Positions 16,106 through 24,449 of a stretch of DNA of 64,000 nt are shown here, one piece after another. How positions within the stretch are numbered: position 1 is the first letter of the stretch; every line of letters begins with the position of its first letter. Below the pieces are notes generated by a model. That model was not told where the DNA came from. It saw only the letters and a list, made by a program, of their open reading frames with translations, and searched no databases. The DNA comes from Paenibacillus farraposensis (lineage in GTDB: Bacteria > Bacillota > Bacilli > Paenibacillales > Paenibacillaceae). The stretch covers positions 108,042 to 172,041 of the forward strand of contig NZ_JAFFQR010000084.1 in the NCBI RefSeq assembly GCF_020736845.1, in the 5' to 3' direction. Both the position numbers and the translations under genes were made by a program.

Positions 16106-17311
16106 TTACTTCTTCAAATCCTGTATAAATGAGCTGCCAACTGTGCCCAAGCGCCGAATCTTGAAATCAACCTTGATATGGACGGGCAAGTCTGCAAAGT
16201 GCTCAAGGTCCCAATTTTTTTTCAGTGTCTTCCAGGCCTTCGGGTCAGCGCGATGAATGGCTTCACCGAATCCAAAAATGTCTGCTTTGTACAATTTTTG
16301 AGCTTTTCTGACGGTCGATTGCATAATCTCTTCTATCTTTTCTTCCTCTCTCTTCTCAATGTCATAAATCGTACTCGCCTTGGTCAAATCCAGGCTGTTA
16401 CACTCGACTTCTCCCACGTTGGCCTCAACCCGCACTTTAATATGGATTTGGGGCTCCTTCCTGTTGACGCTCCCTTTCATGGAGGTTTGGGTCCGAATGC
16501 TCTCCGTGACGACTTTGCCGCCGCCGGGGCAGGCCGCGAAGCCAACAGAGCTCTGCACTTTGCCGAGGATGAAGCTGTAGCCTCTACTTTCAGTTTCATT
16601 TAACCACCCGATTAATTTGTCTTTTCTGAATACAGCGAGTCCGGAATACTGTAAAAGGACGGGCGGTTCAATCATTTTGGCATTGCTGCTCGATTCTCCC
16701 ATTTCTTTATTGCCAACGATCCGAAGTCCTGTCAAGACAGGCTGCCTTCCTTCACTGGTTAGAGCTGCAATCAATTCATCCAAGGTTACAGTCGTACTGG
16801 GTGACCAGTTTTTCTCTGACGATTCCAGAGAGGAGAAAAGATTATTTGCTGGAATCGGGACCAAGGGTGTCATCATTTTTAACGTATCCTCCGCGCTGTT
16901 GTCCTTTGTTACCACAAGATAAAAATCGCTGCGGAATTCATTGTCTCTGGAGAGTAAATCCAGAGATTTGGCCATGCCTTCTGTGGCAACCGACTCACCG
17001 ATGACGCATATGCGCAGGTGAGAAAAATACATTTTCCGGGGACTAATTGTTGTTATTTTTCGGATTGCTTCAAATATGGTATCGGCTTCGTCTGTATACA
17101 ACGTGGCTGGAGCCCCTTGGCTTCCCCCTTTTTTGGATGATACCGCTCCAGGGTCCACGACCTGGACGGAGACCCGAAATCGATCCCCTTGCTTATCGAT
17201 CCCCAAACCAACGACAATGGCCAGTTCGTTCAATTCCCTGCGGTTCCAACAGCCCGTTAGAAGCAAGACCAGTGTAAGAATCAGGAGCAGACAGGCTGAC
17301 TTTTTTTTCAT
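16106..17311 (-). CDS. gerC: Spore germinant receptor C subunit (Ger(x)C lipoprotein)
   Basis: 401 residues. A lipoprotein signal peptide ends in LLLTGC with C21 as lipidated residue, followed by the family hallmark WNRRELNELAIVVGLGIDK. The remainder has the three-domain pattern of GerBC, including RKMYFSHLRICVIGES and the C-terminal KAQKLYKADIFGFGEAIHR helix. The C subunit is anchored to the outer face of the spore inner membrane and is needed for receptor assembly. The start at 17311 is preferred because it gives a normal signal peptide; an ATG at 17326 abuts AAGGA directly. Confidence 0.9.
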   Translation of the reverse strand: MKKKSACLLLILTLVLLLTGCWNRRELNELAIVVGLGIDKQGDRFRVSVQVVDPGAVSSKKGGSQGAPATLYTDEADTIFEAIRKITTISPRKMYFSHLRICVIGESVATEGMAKSLDLLSRDNEFRSDFYLVVTKDNSAEDTLKMMTPLVPIPANNLFSSLESSEKNWSPSTTVTLDELIAALTSEGRQPVLTGLRIVGNKEMGESSSNAKMIEPPVLLQYSGLAVFRKDKLIGWLNETESRGYSFILGKVQSSVGFAACPGGGKVVTESIRTQTSMKGSVNRKEPQIHIKVRVEANVGEVECNSLDLTKASTIYDIEKREEEKIEEIMQSTVRKAQKLYKADIFGFGEAIHRADPKAWKTLKKNWDLEHFADLPVHIKVDFKIRRLGTVGSSFIQDLKK

Positions 17312-17356
17312 AGTTGTCCATTCCATTCCTTTCTATTTATGTCCTGCACTCTCGAG

Positions 17357-18952
17357 TTAATCCCGCGATTCTCGGGGCGGGGTGCTGTTTCGGCGCTTCA
17401 CGTTCTTCTGATTGATTAACCGGGGACGTGAAATCATCATCCAGTGAGGAAGCCGAAATAATGTATCCTTGGTATCCGTCGGTACTATAGGTGCAAAAGG
17501 TGTCATATATGGGATGCCAAACGAACGCAGGCTGCACATATGCAGGATGAGGGCAATGCCTCCGACGATAATCCCGAACAATCCGAATGAAGCGGCCAGT
17601 CCCATCAAGGGGAAGCGCAGTATACGAAAAGCGATGGACATATTATAGGCAGGAAGGACGAAGCTTGAAATCGCGGTGATGGATACGACAATAACCATCA
17701 CCGCTGATACGATCCCGGCTTCGACAGCCGCTTGTCCGATCACAAGCGTGCCTACGATAGAGACGGCCGCTCCGATATACTTGGGCATTCGGACGCCGGC
17801 TTCCCGCAGTATTTCAAAAGTGAATTCCATCATGACCGCTTCGATAAAGGCGGGAAAAGGTACGGCTTCCCTTTGTGCCGCCAGACCGATCAGCAGCGGG
17901 GTTGGGAGCATCTCCTGATGAAACGTAGTAATGGCCACATACAAGGACGGCCCGAGCAGGGAAATAAAGAGCCCGATGTAACGCAGAACCCGGATTAAGC
18001 TGCTGATGTCGGCACGCTGATAATAATCCTCAGCAGCATGCAGGAAGGAAACAAATAGTGCAGGTACGATAAGGACATAGGGAGTCCCATCCACCAAGAT
18101 GGCAATCTTTCCTTCTAAAAGCTCGGCTGCGATGACGTCCGGACGTTCGGAGTGGTACACTGTCGGAAAAGGGGTAAATGTCTCGTCCTGGATTAACTCC
18201 TCGATATACCCGCTTTCGAGAATGCTATCTACATCAATACGATTCAGCCGCTCATGCACTTCTGCGACCAACTTATCGTTCGCGATGCTTTTGATGTACA
18301 TGACAGCGACATCCGTCTTGGTCACGCGGCCGATTTGTTTCGTCTCCAACCACAGATTCGGATCTTTAATTTTACGCCGGAGCAAGGCCGTATTCGTGCG
18401 CAGTGTTTCCGAAAATCCTTCCCGCGGCCCGCGAACGACATTTTCTGAGGCAGGCTCGGTAACCCCTCTATCCTTCCATCCCCTTGCGCTGGCTACGATT
18501 CCCTGTGTCTGCCCGTCAATTAAAATGACAGCATCTCCAGACAACAGAGCGTTATATAGGTTTTTAAAGTCGGTAATATCATGGATGTCACCGATGGTCA
18601 GGGCGTGATCTTTCAAAATTTGCATGATATTAGAGGAGGTTTGAATCCTGTCTTCTACGTCCCCGGAAAGGCTGTTATCCAGCATCATTGACTCCATGAT
18701 GAAGTCGGAGACTATATTTTTATCCGCCAAACCGTCGGTATAGAGAATTGCGATGATTTGGTCACCATCCTTGCCGATGCGAACTTCTCTGATGATGATG
18801 TCGGTGCTGTTACCTACGGTTTGTCTGATCCGCTGAAGATTCTGTTCAAGATTTGCACTGAGCGCTTCCCCTGAATGTACAGATTTACTCTCGCTGTGCT
18901 GAACCAGCGGCTTTTTAAATTTGTTAAGGGGGCTTCTTTTCCGAAAACGCAT
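17357..18952 (-). CDS. gerA: Spore germinant receptor A subunit (GerA family)
   Basis: 531 residues. A soluble N-terminal domain (about 1-280) has the family motifs TDIIIREVRIG, LYTDGLADK, ILIDGQTQGIVASARG and VVRGPREGFSETLRTN. It is followed by a membrane domain with five or so helices (LIRVLRYIGLFISLLGPSLY, TLVIGQAAVEAGIVSAVMVI). A and B subunits together sense nutrients and start germination. It is the first gene of the operon, with gerC 45 bases downstream. I could not find a convincing sigma-G promoter in the 100 bases upstream, although expression in the forespore is expected. Confidence 0.92.
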   Translation of the reverse strand: MRFRKRSPLNKFKKPLVQHSESKSVHSGEALSANLEQNLQRIRQTVGNSTDIIIREVRIGKDGDQIIAILYTDGLADKNIVSDFIMESMMLDNSLSGDVEDRIQTSSNIMQILKDHALTIGDIHDITDFKNLYNALLSGDAVILIDGQTQGIVASARGWKDRGVTEPASENVVRGPREGFSETLRTNTALLRRKIKDPNLWLETKQIGRVTKTDVAVMYIKSIANDKLVAEVHERLNRIDVDSILESGYIEELIQDETFTPFPTVYHSERPDVIAAELLEGKIAILVDGTPYVLIVPALFVSFLHAAEDYYQRADISSLIRVLRYIGLFISLLGPSLYVAITTFHQEMLPTPLLIGLAAQREAVPFPAFIEAVMMEFTFEILREAGVRMPKYIGAAVSIVGTLVIGQAAVEAGIVSAVMVIVVSITAISSFVLPAYNMSIAFRILRFPLMGLAASFGLFGIIVGGIALILHMCSLRSFGIPYMTPFAPIVPTDTKDTLFRLPHWMMISRPRLINQKNVKRRNSTPPRESRD

Positions 18953-19057
18953 GAACGTTCTCCCTCTCTTTTGAGGATACTTTTAATCCAGTATAGACAC
19001 AGGTGCCTCCTGATAAACTTCTTGCTGGAATTTTGAGAGGAAAGAGGAAGGAGTATG

Positions 19058-19092
19058 AAAAAGACCTCCTTCACAAGAGTGAAAGAGGTTTT
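19058..19092 (-). terminator. Intrinsic terminator of the DUF805 gene
   Basis: Read on the minus strand, AAAACCTCTTTCAC pairs with GTGAAGGAGGT across a short loop and is followed by CTTTTT. Confidence 0.75.
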
Positions 19093-19107
19093 AGACATCT
19101 ATAACCA

Positions 19108-19449
19108 TTACAATTTAGGATTTTTCCCATATTGATTGTCGCCAGGGTGACTGTCTAAGCATTCGAATACAAGCAGAACAATGCTACCGAAAGGGACCAG
19201 AGCGATCAAAATCCACCAACCGCTTTTGCCCGTGTCGTGAAGTCTGCGGACAAGAACTGCCAGAGACGGTAACAAAACAGCCAAGCTATAGATTAGTGTC
19301 AATACAAAAGGTAGTCCCAAGAGGAAATCCATCAAGTATAATACCAAGCAAGCTATCGCATTGAACAGAGCAAACATCCAGTATTCAGTACGTCTTGCTC
19401 TGCCTTGAAATCCTATATAGTTTTGCAGCACTTTTAAATACCATTGCAT
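19108..19449 (-). CDS. DUF805 membrane protein
   Basis: 113 residues of the DUF805 (YhaH-like) family. The pattern is complete: a soluble start [21 protein letters not shown], membrane helices, the [17 protein letters not shown] signature and a [10 protein letters not shown] tail. The function of the family is unknown. A ribosome binding site (AGGAGGTGAAAATAT) precedes the ATG. It stands alone between the germination operon and the arabinanase gene and does not appear to belong to either. Confidence 0.88.
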   Translation of the reverse strand: MQWYLKVLQNYIGFQGRARRTEYWMFALFNAIACLVLYLMDFLLGLPFVLTLIYSLAVLLPSLAVLVRRLHDTGKSGWWILIALVPFGSIVLLVFECLDSHPGDNQYGKNPKL

Positions 19450-19602
19450 ATATTTTCACCTCCTAATGAAGTTTCGCAATACATTTATTATCGTTAATAA
19501 TTAAATAAATAATTTATAAAAATATAAAATTACATATTGAATTTCCCATACCCATTGCATAATATAAAGGTACGGTTAACCGCCAGGTTTGAATCGTCCC
19601 TC

Positions 19603-19645
19603 TTAACAGAAGGGAGTATTTCTCTATAATTTGAAAGCGCTTTAA
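19603..19645 (+). promoter_or_regulatory. Arabinanase promoter with cre site
   Basis: TTAACA (19603-19608) and TATAAT (19625-19630), 16 bases apart, are followed directly by TGAAAGCGCTTTAA (19632-19645), which matches 13 of 14 positions of the cre consensus. CcpA bound there would block initiation in glucose. A second possible promoter, TTGAAT / TAATAT, lies at 19537-19565. The 326-base interval also has a strong GGGAGGTGAT followed by a GTG/ATG mini-frame ending at a TAA at 19678. Confidence 0.7.
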
Positions 19646-19775
19646 TTATTATTGGGAGGTGATATCGACAATGAATTAAATTGTTAAAGAGGCTAATAAA
19701 AATATAAGCCTGACCGCCTTACTTTATAGAGCCTTAATTTATCAGGTATATTCAAAAATGAGGGGAGACTAGTTT

Positions 19776-22211
19776 ATGAAAAAATTATTCTTTCGCAAGG
19801 TAACGGCAGCTTCTTTGGCAGGTGCGCTGCTGTTGCCCGCCTCTTTTGCGGGCGCCGAACAAACGCTCAATCCGGATGCAGATGCAGTTCAAGCTGCGGG
19901 GCAGATTATCCTAATGGATCAAAGCCAGGAGAACATTACAATTCAAAGCAAAAAGACTGTTTCTTTCAAGGAAACTTCCGTACATGATCCATCCATTCTG
20001 AAAGTGAAGGATACATTTTATATTTTTGGTTCCCATCTTGCGGCTGCCAAGTCCAAGGAGCTCATGAATTGGGATACGATTGCCACAGGAGTGGCGAATG
20101 GTAATGTATTGATTCCCAACGTCAAAGAGGAATTAAAAGAAGCGCTGGATTGGGCGCAGACAGACACGCTGTGGGCAGCGGATGTTATTCAACTGGCCGA
20201 TGGCAAGTTTTATATGTACTATAACGCCTGCAAGGGGGATTCTCCGCGTTCAGCCATGGGTGTAGCAGTTGCCGACAAAATTGAAGGGCCTTATAAGAAT
20301 AAAGGCATTTTCCTGAAATCCGGCATGTGGGGTCAACCGGGTGCGGATGGCACGATCTATGATGCTACCAAGCATCCGAATGTTGTGGACCCGGATACTT
20401 TTTATGATAAGAACGGCAAGCTGTGGATGGTATATGGCTCTTACTCGGGAGGCATCTTCATTCTGAAGATGGATGAAAAAACAGGGAAACCGCTGTCCGG
20501 CCAAGGATACGGGAAAAAGCTGACAGGCGGTAACCATGCCCGTATGGAAGGGCCGTACATACAGTACAGTCCGGAAACGGATTATTACTACTTATTCCTG
20601 TCTTATGGCGGCTTATCGGCAGATGGCGGCTACAACCTTCGTGTGGCCCGATCCAAAACCCCGGATGGTCCATACTACGATGCCGAAGGCAACGACATGA
20701 TCAAGGTTAAGGCGAATCCAGACAAGCCTCTTTTTGATGACGCTTCTATTGAACCGTATGGAGTCAAGCTGATAGGCAATTACCTGATTCCAAGAGAAAT
20801 TGGCGATCCGGGTACAGGACTGGGTACAGGGTATGTTTCACCCGGACATAACTCCGCTTATTACGATCCCAAGACGAAAAAGCATTTTTTGATTTTCCAC
20901 TCCCGTTTCCCGGGTAGAGGCGAGCAGTTTGAAGTGAGAGTACATGAAATATTCATGAACGCTGACGGTTGGCCCGTAATTGCCCCTTATCGTTATTCGG
21001 GGGATGAGGATTCCCTGAAAAAGCTGTCGGAGAAGGATGTCCTCGGTCAATACTCGTATGTCAATCACGGGAAAGAAATCTCGGCCAATATTAAGCAAGC
21101 TGTGACCGTTAGTTTGGAAAGCGGTGGGAGGTTGTCTGGGGGAGCGAATGGTACATGGAAGCTTTGCACAGGCAATCAACTGGAGATTACAGCGGATGGT
21201 ACGAAGTACAAAGGTGTATTCCTGCGCCACCGTGACCCAGACACAGGCAAGAAGACGCTTGCTTTCACTGCTCTATCCTCCAAGGGTGTTGCGATCTGGG
21301 GGACGTTAAAGACTGAGCTGAAGGCCAACAAAATTGTGGCTGCTGTGCAGAAGGATCTGAATCTGGGTGATTTGAGCAATGTTTTATATCATTTGACGCT
21401 GCCTACTCAGGCCGCACAGGATACCACTATTTCGTGGGAGTCCTCTCGCCCTGAGAACATTTCCGTGACAGGTGCAGTGTACCGTCCCAAAGCGGGCTCT
21501 CAGCCTGTAGCAGTCACATTGACAGCGACTATTAAGAAGGACAAGGCAATAGCGAAGAAAAACTTTGCAGCCATTGTTCCCGCACAGGCTCAAGGTTCAC
21601 AGCTTGCGCGCTATTCATGGAGCGAAGATCAAGGGACACGGGTCGTGGACAGCACCTATAACCATTTTGACGGCAACATATATGGTGGTGCGGCATGGGA
21701 TAAAGACGGAAAGATTGGCGGCGCCCTTGTGCTGGACGGCAAGGATGGCTACGTGCAGCTGCCGGCTACGGTAACAGATGCGGAGGATTTTACCTTTTCC
21801 GCTTGGGTAAACTGGAAGGGCGGCGGAGCTTGGCAGCGGATTTTTGACTTCGGCAATGGCCTGGCCCGCCATTTGTTCTTGACCCCTTCTCAAGGAAGCG
21901 GTGTACTCCAGTTTACAATTCATGAGGGAACGGATCAAAGCCTGCTTTCCAAAGCACCATTGCCTGCAAACCAGTGGACGCATGTGGCGGTTACATTGGA
22001 GGGAAATACCGGGAAGCTGTATGTAAATGGTGAGGAAGTAGCTGTTAATGACAGCATTACCTTTAATCCAAAAGAGCTGCTGACGAGCGAAGCTTATCTC
22101 GGCAAAAGCCGCTTTGCTGCCGATGCGTACTTTAACGGCAGTCTGGATGAGGTGCAAATCTATAATAAAGCGCTAACAGCAGAGGAAATTAAAGAACTGT
22201 CTAAGCAGTAA
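19776..22211 (+). CDS. abnB: Secreted endo-1,5-alpha-L-arabinanase, GH43 with C-terminal LamG domain
   Basis: 811 residues with a signal peptide (MKKLFFRKVTAASLAGALLL, cleaved near FAGA). The GH43 five-bladed propeller has D71 (VHDPSI, general base), D205 (VVDPDTF) and E258 (ARMEGPY, general acid). The usual C-terminal barrel of two-domain arabinanases (to about 505) follows, then an Ig-like segment (TISWESSRPENISVTGAVY). The end is a LamG/concanavalin-like domain (about 607-808, FSAWVNWKGGGAWQRIFDFG, LDEVQIYNKALTAEEI) that may bind polysaccharide. It would cut arabinan side chains of pectin outside the cell. It works with the GH51 enzyme at 33.6 kb. The gene name is by analogy. Confidence 0.87.
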   Translation: MKKLFFRKVTAASLAGALLLPASFAGAEQTLNPDADAVQAAGQIILMDQSQENITIQSKKTVSFKETSVHDPSILKVKDTFYIFGSHLAAAKSKELMNWDTIATGVANGNVLIPNVKEELKEALDWAQTDTLWAADVIQLADGKFYMYYNACKGDSPRSAMGVAVADKIEGPYKNKGIFLKSGMWGQPGADGTIYDATKHPNVVDPDTFYDKNGKLWMVYGSYSGGIFILKMDEKTGKPLSGQGYGKKLTGGNHARMEGPYIQYSPETDYYYLFLSYGGLSADGGYNLRVARSKTPDGPYYDAEGNDMIKVKANPDKPLFDDASIEPYGVKLIGNYLIPREIGDPGTGLGTGYVSPGHNSAYYDPKTKKHFLIFHSRFPGRGEQFEVRVHEIFMNADGWPVIAPYRYSGDEDSLKKLSEKDVLGQYSYVNHGKEISANIKQAVTVSLESGGRLSGGANGTWKLCTGNQLEITADGTKYKGVFLRHRDPDTGKKTLAFTALSSKGVAIWGTLKTELKANKIVAAVQKDLNLGDLSNVLYHLTLPTQAAQDTTISWESSRPENISVTGAVYRPKAGSQPVAVTLTATIKKDKAIAKKNFAAIVPAQAQGSQLARYSWSEDQGTRVVDSTYNHFDGNIYGGAAWDKDGKIGGALVLDGKDGYVQLPATVTDAEDFTFSAWVNWKGGGAWQRIFDFGNGLARHLFLTPSQGSGVLQFTIHEGTDQSLLSKAPLPANQWTHVAVTLEGNTGKLYVNGEEVAVNDSITFNPKELLTSEAYLGKSRFAADAYFNGSLDEVQIYNKALTAEEIKELSKQ

Positions 22212-22241
22212 TTCGGAAATATGAATATGAGCTGATTACAT

Positions 22242-22281
22242 GCAGGAGAGGGGAATTTTTTTTAAGATGCCCGTCTCCTGC
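22242..22281 (+). terminator. Probable terminator after the arabinanase gene
   Basis: GCAGGAGA (22242-22249) and TCTCCTGC (22274-22281) form an 8-base stem extended by GGG/CCC. The loop is T-rich, and a T-rich run follows about ten bases later. Confidence 0.5.
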
Positions 22282-22458
22282 GAATATGCGTTGCATTTTT
22301 ATTTTTTGTGCACTGGTATAATATGAAACAATGGAGGATATAATGTTTTAGGTAGGCGCTGATGTTTGATTTTCAAAGGTTGACTTTCGTCTCATGATTA
22401 TGGCTAAAAACTCCATAGAGAATAAGAGCACTCTGCATAATTTTAATTTCACCAGTGC

Positions 22459-22487
22459 TTGCGTTTTCAATACACTTATGGTAATAT
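22459..22487 (+). promoter_or_regulatory. Promoter of the cold-shock gene
   Basis: TTGCGT (22459-22464) and TAATAT (22482-22487) with a 17-base spacer. A start near 22494 gives a leader of about 130 bases, typical of cold-shock messages. Confidence 0.5.
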
Positions 22488-22500
22488 GAGTATATTGAAT

Positions 22501-22599
22501 TATGACCTGTGATTTCACATATTGTAGAGGGTTATTGTTTAGGTTGAAATAACCTTGTGCAATATGTGAATTTTTATTTGTAAAAAAATAAAGGTCATA
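22501..22599 (+). promoter_or_regulatory. Structured 5' leader of the cold-shock gene
   Basis: Three nested stems can be drawn. P1 is TATGACCT (22501-22508) with AGGTCATA (22592-22599). P2 is CACATATTG (22516-22524) with CAATATGTG (22560-22568). P3 is GGTTATT (22530-22536) with AATAACC (22548-22554). All are perfect. The ribosome binding site TGGAGG lies just 3' of P1. Such leaders control translation and stability with temperature in other cold-shock messages; that role is inferred here. Confidence 0.65.
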
Positions 22600-22623
22600 T
22601 AAATATATTTTGGAGGTAATTCC

Positions 22624-22824
22624 ATGCAAACAGGTACAGTTAAATGGTTTAACGCAGAAAAAGGTTTCGGCTTCATCGAAGTTGAAGGTGGAAGCGATGT
22701 ATTCGTACACTTCTCCGCAATCCAAGGCGATGGTTTCAAAACTTTGGACGAAGGCCAACGCGTAGAATTCAACGTAGTTGAAGGAAACCGTGGACCACAA
22801 GCTGAGAACGTTGTAAAACTGTAA
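22624..22824 (+). CDS. csp: Cold-shock protein (CspA/CspB family)
   Basis: 66 residues forming a single OB-fold cold-shock domain of normal length. RNP1 is KGFGFIEV and RNP2 is VFVHFS, with the aromatic surface W8, F15, F17, F27 and F30 region that stacks on single-stranded nucleic acid. It acts as an RNA chaperone in the cytoplasm. A long AT-rich leader precedes it and a strong terminator follows at once. The codon choice looks like that of a highly expressed gene. Confidence 0.97.
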   Translation: MQTGTVKWFNAEKGFGFIEVEGGSDVFVHFSAIQGDGFKTLDEGQRVEFNVVEGNRGPQAENVVKL

Positions 22825-22845
22825 TTTTACATTACAGTCTACTTC

Positions 22846-22882
22846 AGATGCCCCGAACATAGTGTTTGGGGCATCTGTTTTT
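22846..22882 (+). terminator. Intrinsic terminator of csp
   Basis: AGATGCCCCGAACA pairs with TGTTTGGGGCATCT and is followed by GTTTTT. Confidence 0.9.
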
Positions 22883-22956
22883 ATCTGTTTGCAAGGCCGT
22901 TTTTGAACTGATTACATCTTATCGCTTTATAAATCATGAAGAAAGAGGGATGTTAT

Positions 22957-23172
22957 ATGTACAATTCACGGAAAAAACCAATGGATGAGATTCCTGAGGA
23001 AATTACAGCTGTCTGGAATTGCGCCAGTGATACATGCAACGGATGGATGCGAGATAACTTCGCTTTTTCAGTCGAGCCGACCTGCCCCATTTGCGGTTCT
23101 GTCATGGTGAAGGGCGAGAAAAAGCTGACTGTATTAAATAATACGAGCTTTAATCATACCAAGCATTCCTAA
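22957..23172 (+). CDS. YdjO-family cold-inducible zinc-ribbon protein
   Basis: 71 residues of the YdjO family. A zinc ribbon is formed by WNCASDTCNGW and PTCPICGSVM, four cysteines in two knuckles. YdjO-like proteins are small and often found near cold-shock genes; the molecular role is unknown. The ATG at 22957 has GAGGG 8 bases upstream, better than the in-frame ATG at 22936. It follows csp closely but is separated by a terminator, so it may have its own promoter. Confidence 0.85.
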   Translation: MYNSRKKPMDEIPEEITAVWNCASDTCNGWMRDNFAFSVEPTCPICGSVMVKGEKKLTVLNNTSFNHTKHS

Positions 23173-23192
23173 ACGGATATATGTTTGTTGTA

Positions 23193-23237
23193 AAAGATGC
23201 CCCAAGGCCGCTAACGGCGCTGAGGCGTCTTTTTTGT
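23193..23237 (+). terminator. Intrinsic terminator
   Basis: AAAGATGCCCCAAGGCCG faces CGGCGCTGAGGCGTCTTTTTT around a CTAA loop; the stem has small mismatches but a long T-run. Confidence 0.8.
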
Positions 23238-23321
23238 TTTATAGAGAACACACCGTCTATTGTTGCCTTTACATATGAATGGTCAGCTTTTTAATAATGG
23301 CTTGGAGAAGTTGGAGATAGT

Positions 23322-23444
23322 ATGCTCAGTAAGGTGGAATTAAATCCGGGTAGCGCTTCGCAAAATACACCGTGGCCACTTCGTTCGAAAGGAATCAGCT
23401 TTGATCTGACTGACAGGGTTGGCAAACAGCAGTTCCCCAAATGA
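23322..23444 (+). CDS. Possible 40-residue small protein
   Basis: A short open frame with a plausible ribosome binding site (TTGGAG, 6 bases before the ATG). The product is polar, with basic residues and a proline/glutamine tail (DRVGKQQFPK), no signal peptide and no membrane segment. I do not recognise it. It may be a genuine small gene or the end of a decayed one; the 390-base interval it lies in otherwise holds only a long hairpin. Confidence 0.3.
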   Translation: MLSKVELNPGSASQNTPWPLRSKGISFDLTDRVGKQQFPK

Positions 23445-23490
23445 AGTTACGAGTTGCGGGCGATCTGTATAGGCTTGTTTGATGTACACG

Positions 23491-23542
23491 AACCATAAGC
23501 CTGTCCCTTGCTGCTGTGAAAGCAGAGGACAGGCTTATGGTT
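23491..23542. repeat. Long perfect hairpin in an intergenic region
   Basis: AACCATAAGCCTGTCC (23491-23506) is perfectly complementary to GGACAGGCTTATGGTT (23527-23542); an inner CTGCT / AGCAG stem caps it. It is followed by only TTTTCCC, so it is a poor classical terminator in either direction, and no gene ends next to it. Confidence 0.7.
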
Positions 23543-23629
23543 TTCCCGATCCGTACAGGGAAGCCGGACGGAAATTTATTCACATGGAGTGGCAATGTCT
23601 AATTAACAAATGATACTTAATAAAGCAGT

Positions 23630-24241
23630 TTATCTTTGGAATGCAACTTCTTTAGCGTGATCCTTGGCCGCATCTTCTTTAGCATGATCTTTGAATGCAT
23701 CTTCTTTAGCATGATGCTTGGCTGCATCCGCTTTAGCATGATCCTTGAATTCATCCGCTTTATCCCATTCTACCGGTGACTTGGACGGTTTAACGCCGTT
23801 CACTATATCTGTTACCCTTTGTTCCAGATTAGAGACACGGTGGTTATATTTGGCGTCTGTAATCTTGCCGTTTTGTTTTTCCTCAGACAGTTTTGCTTTT
23901 ATATCAGAAACCATCACATCAATAACAGAATTCACGCTCACGCCTTGTGCTTCAGCAATTGCTGCGAGTGTTTTACCTGATTTCAACTGTGCCTTCAACT
24001 CGCTAGAGGATAATTTCAATACTTCCAGAAGAGCTTTGTGCTCAGCAAAATTTCCCCCTCTGATGACATGCCAGTTAGCGTCGCCATGGTTACCTTTATG
24101 TGCCTGGATTTTATCTACAATTGGAGCCTTCTCAGGTGTAAATGAGGCAGCATGGGCTGCGCCAGTTGAGTATAGTGCTCCACCTCCTAAAAATGCCAAT
24201 GCCATCGTTCCTGCCAAAATCGCTTTCTTAGTGTTCTTCAT
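23630..24241 (-). CDS. Secreted protein with four DHAKE-type 9-residue repeats
   Basis: 203 residues. A signal peptide (MKNTKKAILAGTMALAFLGG, cleavage near AAHAA) is followed by a domain homologous to the secreted protein at 13.4 kb (LLEVLKLSSSELKAQLKSGK, then helices around GKITDAKYNHRVSNLEQRV). The C-terminal tail is four 9-residue units of the type DAAKDHAKE (residues about 163-198). The tail is rich in His, Lys, Asp and Glu, as in metal- or wall-binding tails, but binding is not demonstrated. AGGTGG stands 9 bases before the ATG at 24241. The function is unknown. Confidence 0.75.
   Translation of the reverse strand: MKNTKKAILAGTMALAFLGGGALYSTGAAHAASFTPEKAPIVDKIQAHKGNHGDANWHVIRGGNFAEHKALLEVLKLSSSELKAQLKSGKTLAAIAEAQGVSVNSVIDVMVSDIKAKLSEEKQNGKITDAKYNHRVSNLEQRVTDIVNGVKPSKSPVEWDKADEFKDHAKADAAKHHAKEDAFKDHAKEDAAKDHAKEVAFQR
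23648..23755 (-). repeat. Four tandem 27-base coding repeats
   Basis: Units 23648-23674, 23675-23701, 23702-23728 and 23729-23755 differ at a few bases and each encodes one 9-residue unit. Units alternate DAAK and D(A/E)FK, suggesting an 18-residue higher-order repeat. Confidence 0.85.
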
Positions 24242-24376
24242 CTCATTTTCCACCTTTCGGTTATGGTTTGTTTGGTACGAATACATCATAAGATATCAAC
24301 ATGAATACTAACTTAGCGTAAGCTGAGCATTTGCTGAATGAAATTTGGATAATATGACTAGAAGTTTAAAATATAC

Positions 24377-24408
24377 TTGTATTATGTGTATTAAGTGATA
24401 TAATACAC
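24377..24408. promoter_or_regulatory. Promoter and GntR/YtrA-type operator
   Basis: TTGTAT (24377-24382) and TATAAT (24399-24404) are 16 bases apart. A palindrome GTGTATTA-N7-TAATACAC (24386-24408) covers the spacer and -10. Repression by the YtrA-like product of the first gene is the natural reading. Confidence 0.7.
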
Positions 24409-24449
24409 TACAGGCATGAAAGATTCAGCCGATTTAGGGGGAAACACCC

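Noticed and set aside
23648..23755. Possible CRISPR-like repeat array
   Set aside because: The 27-base units are contiguous without spacers and keep a reading frame, so they are coding repeats.
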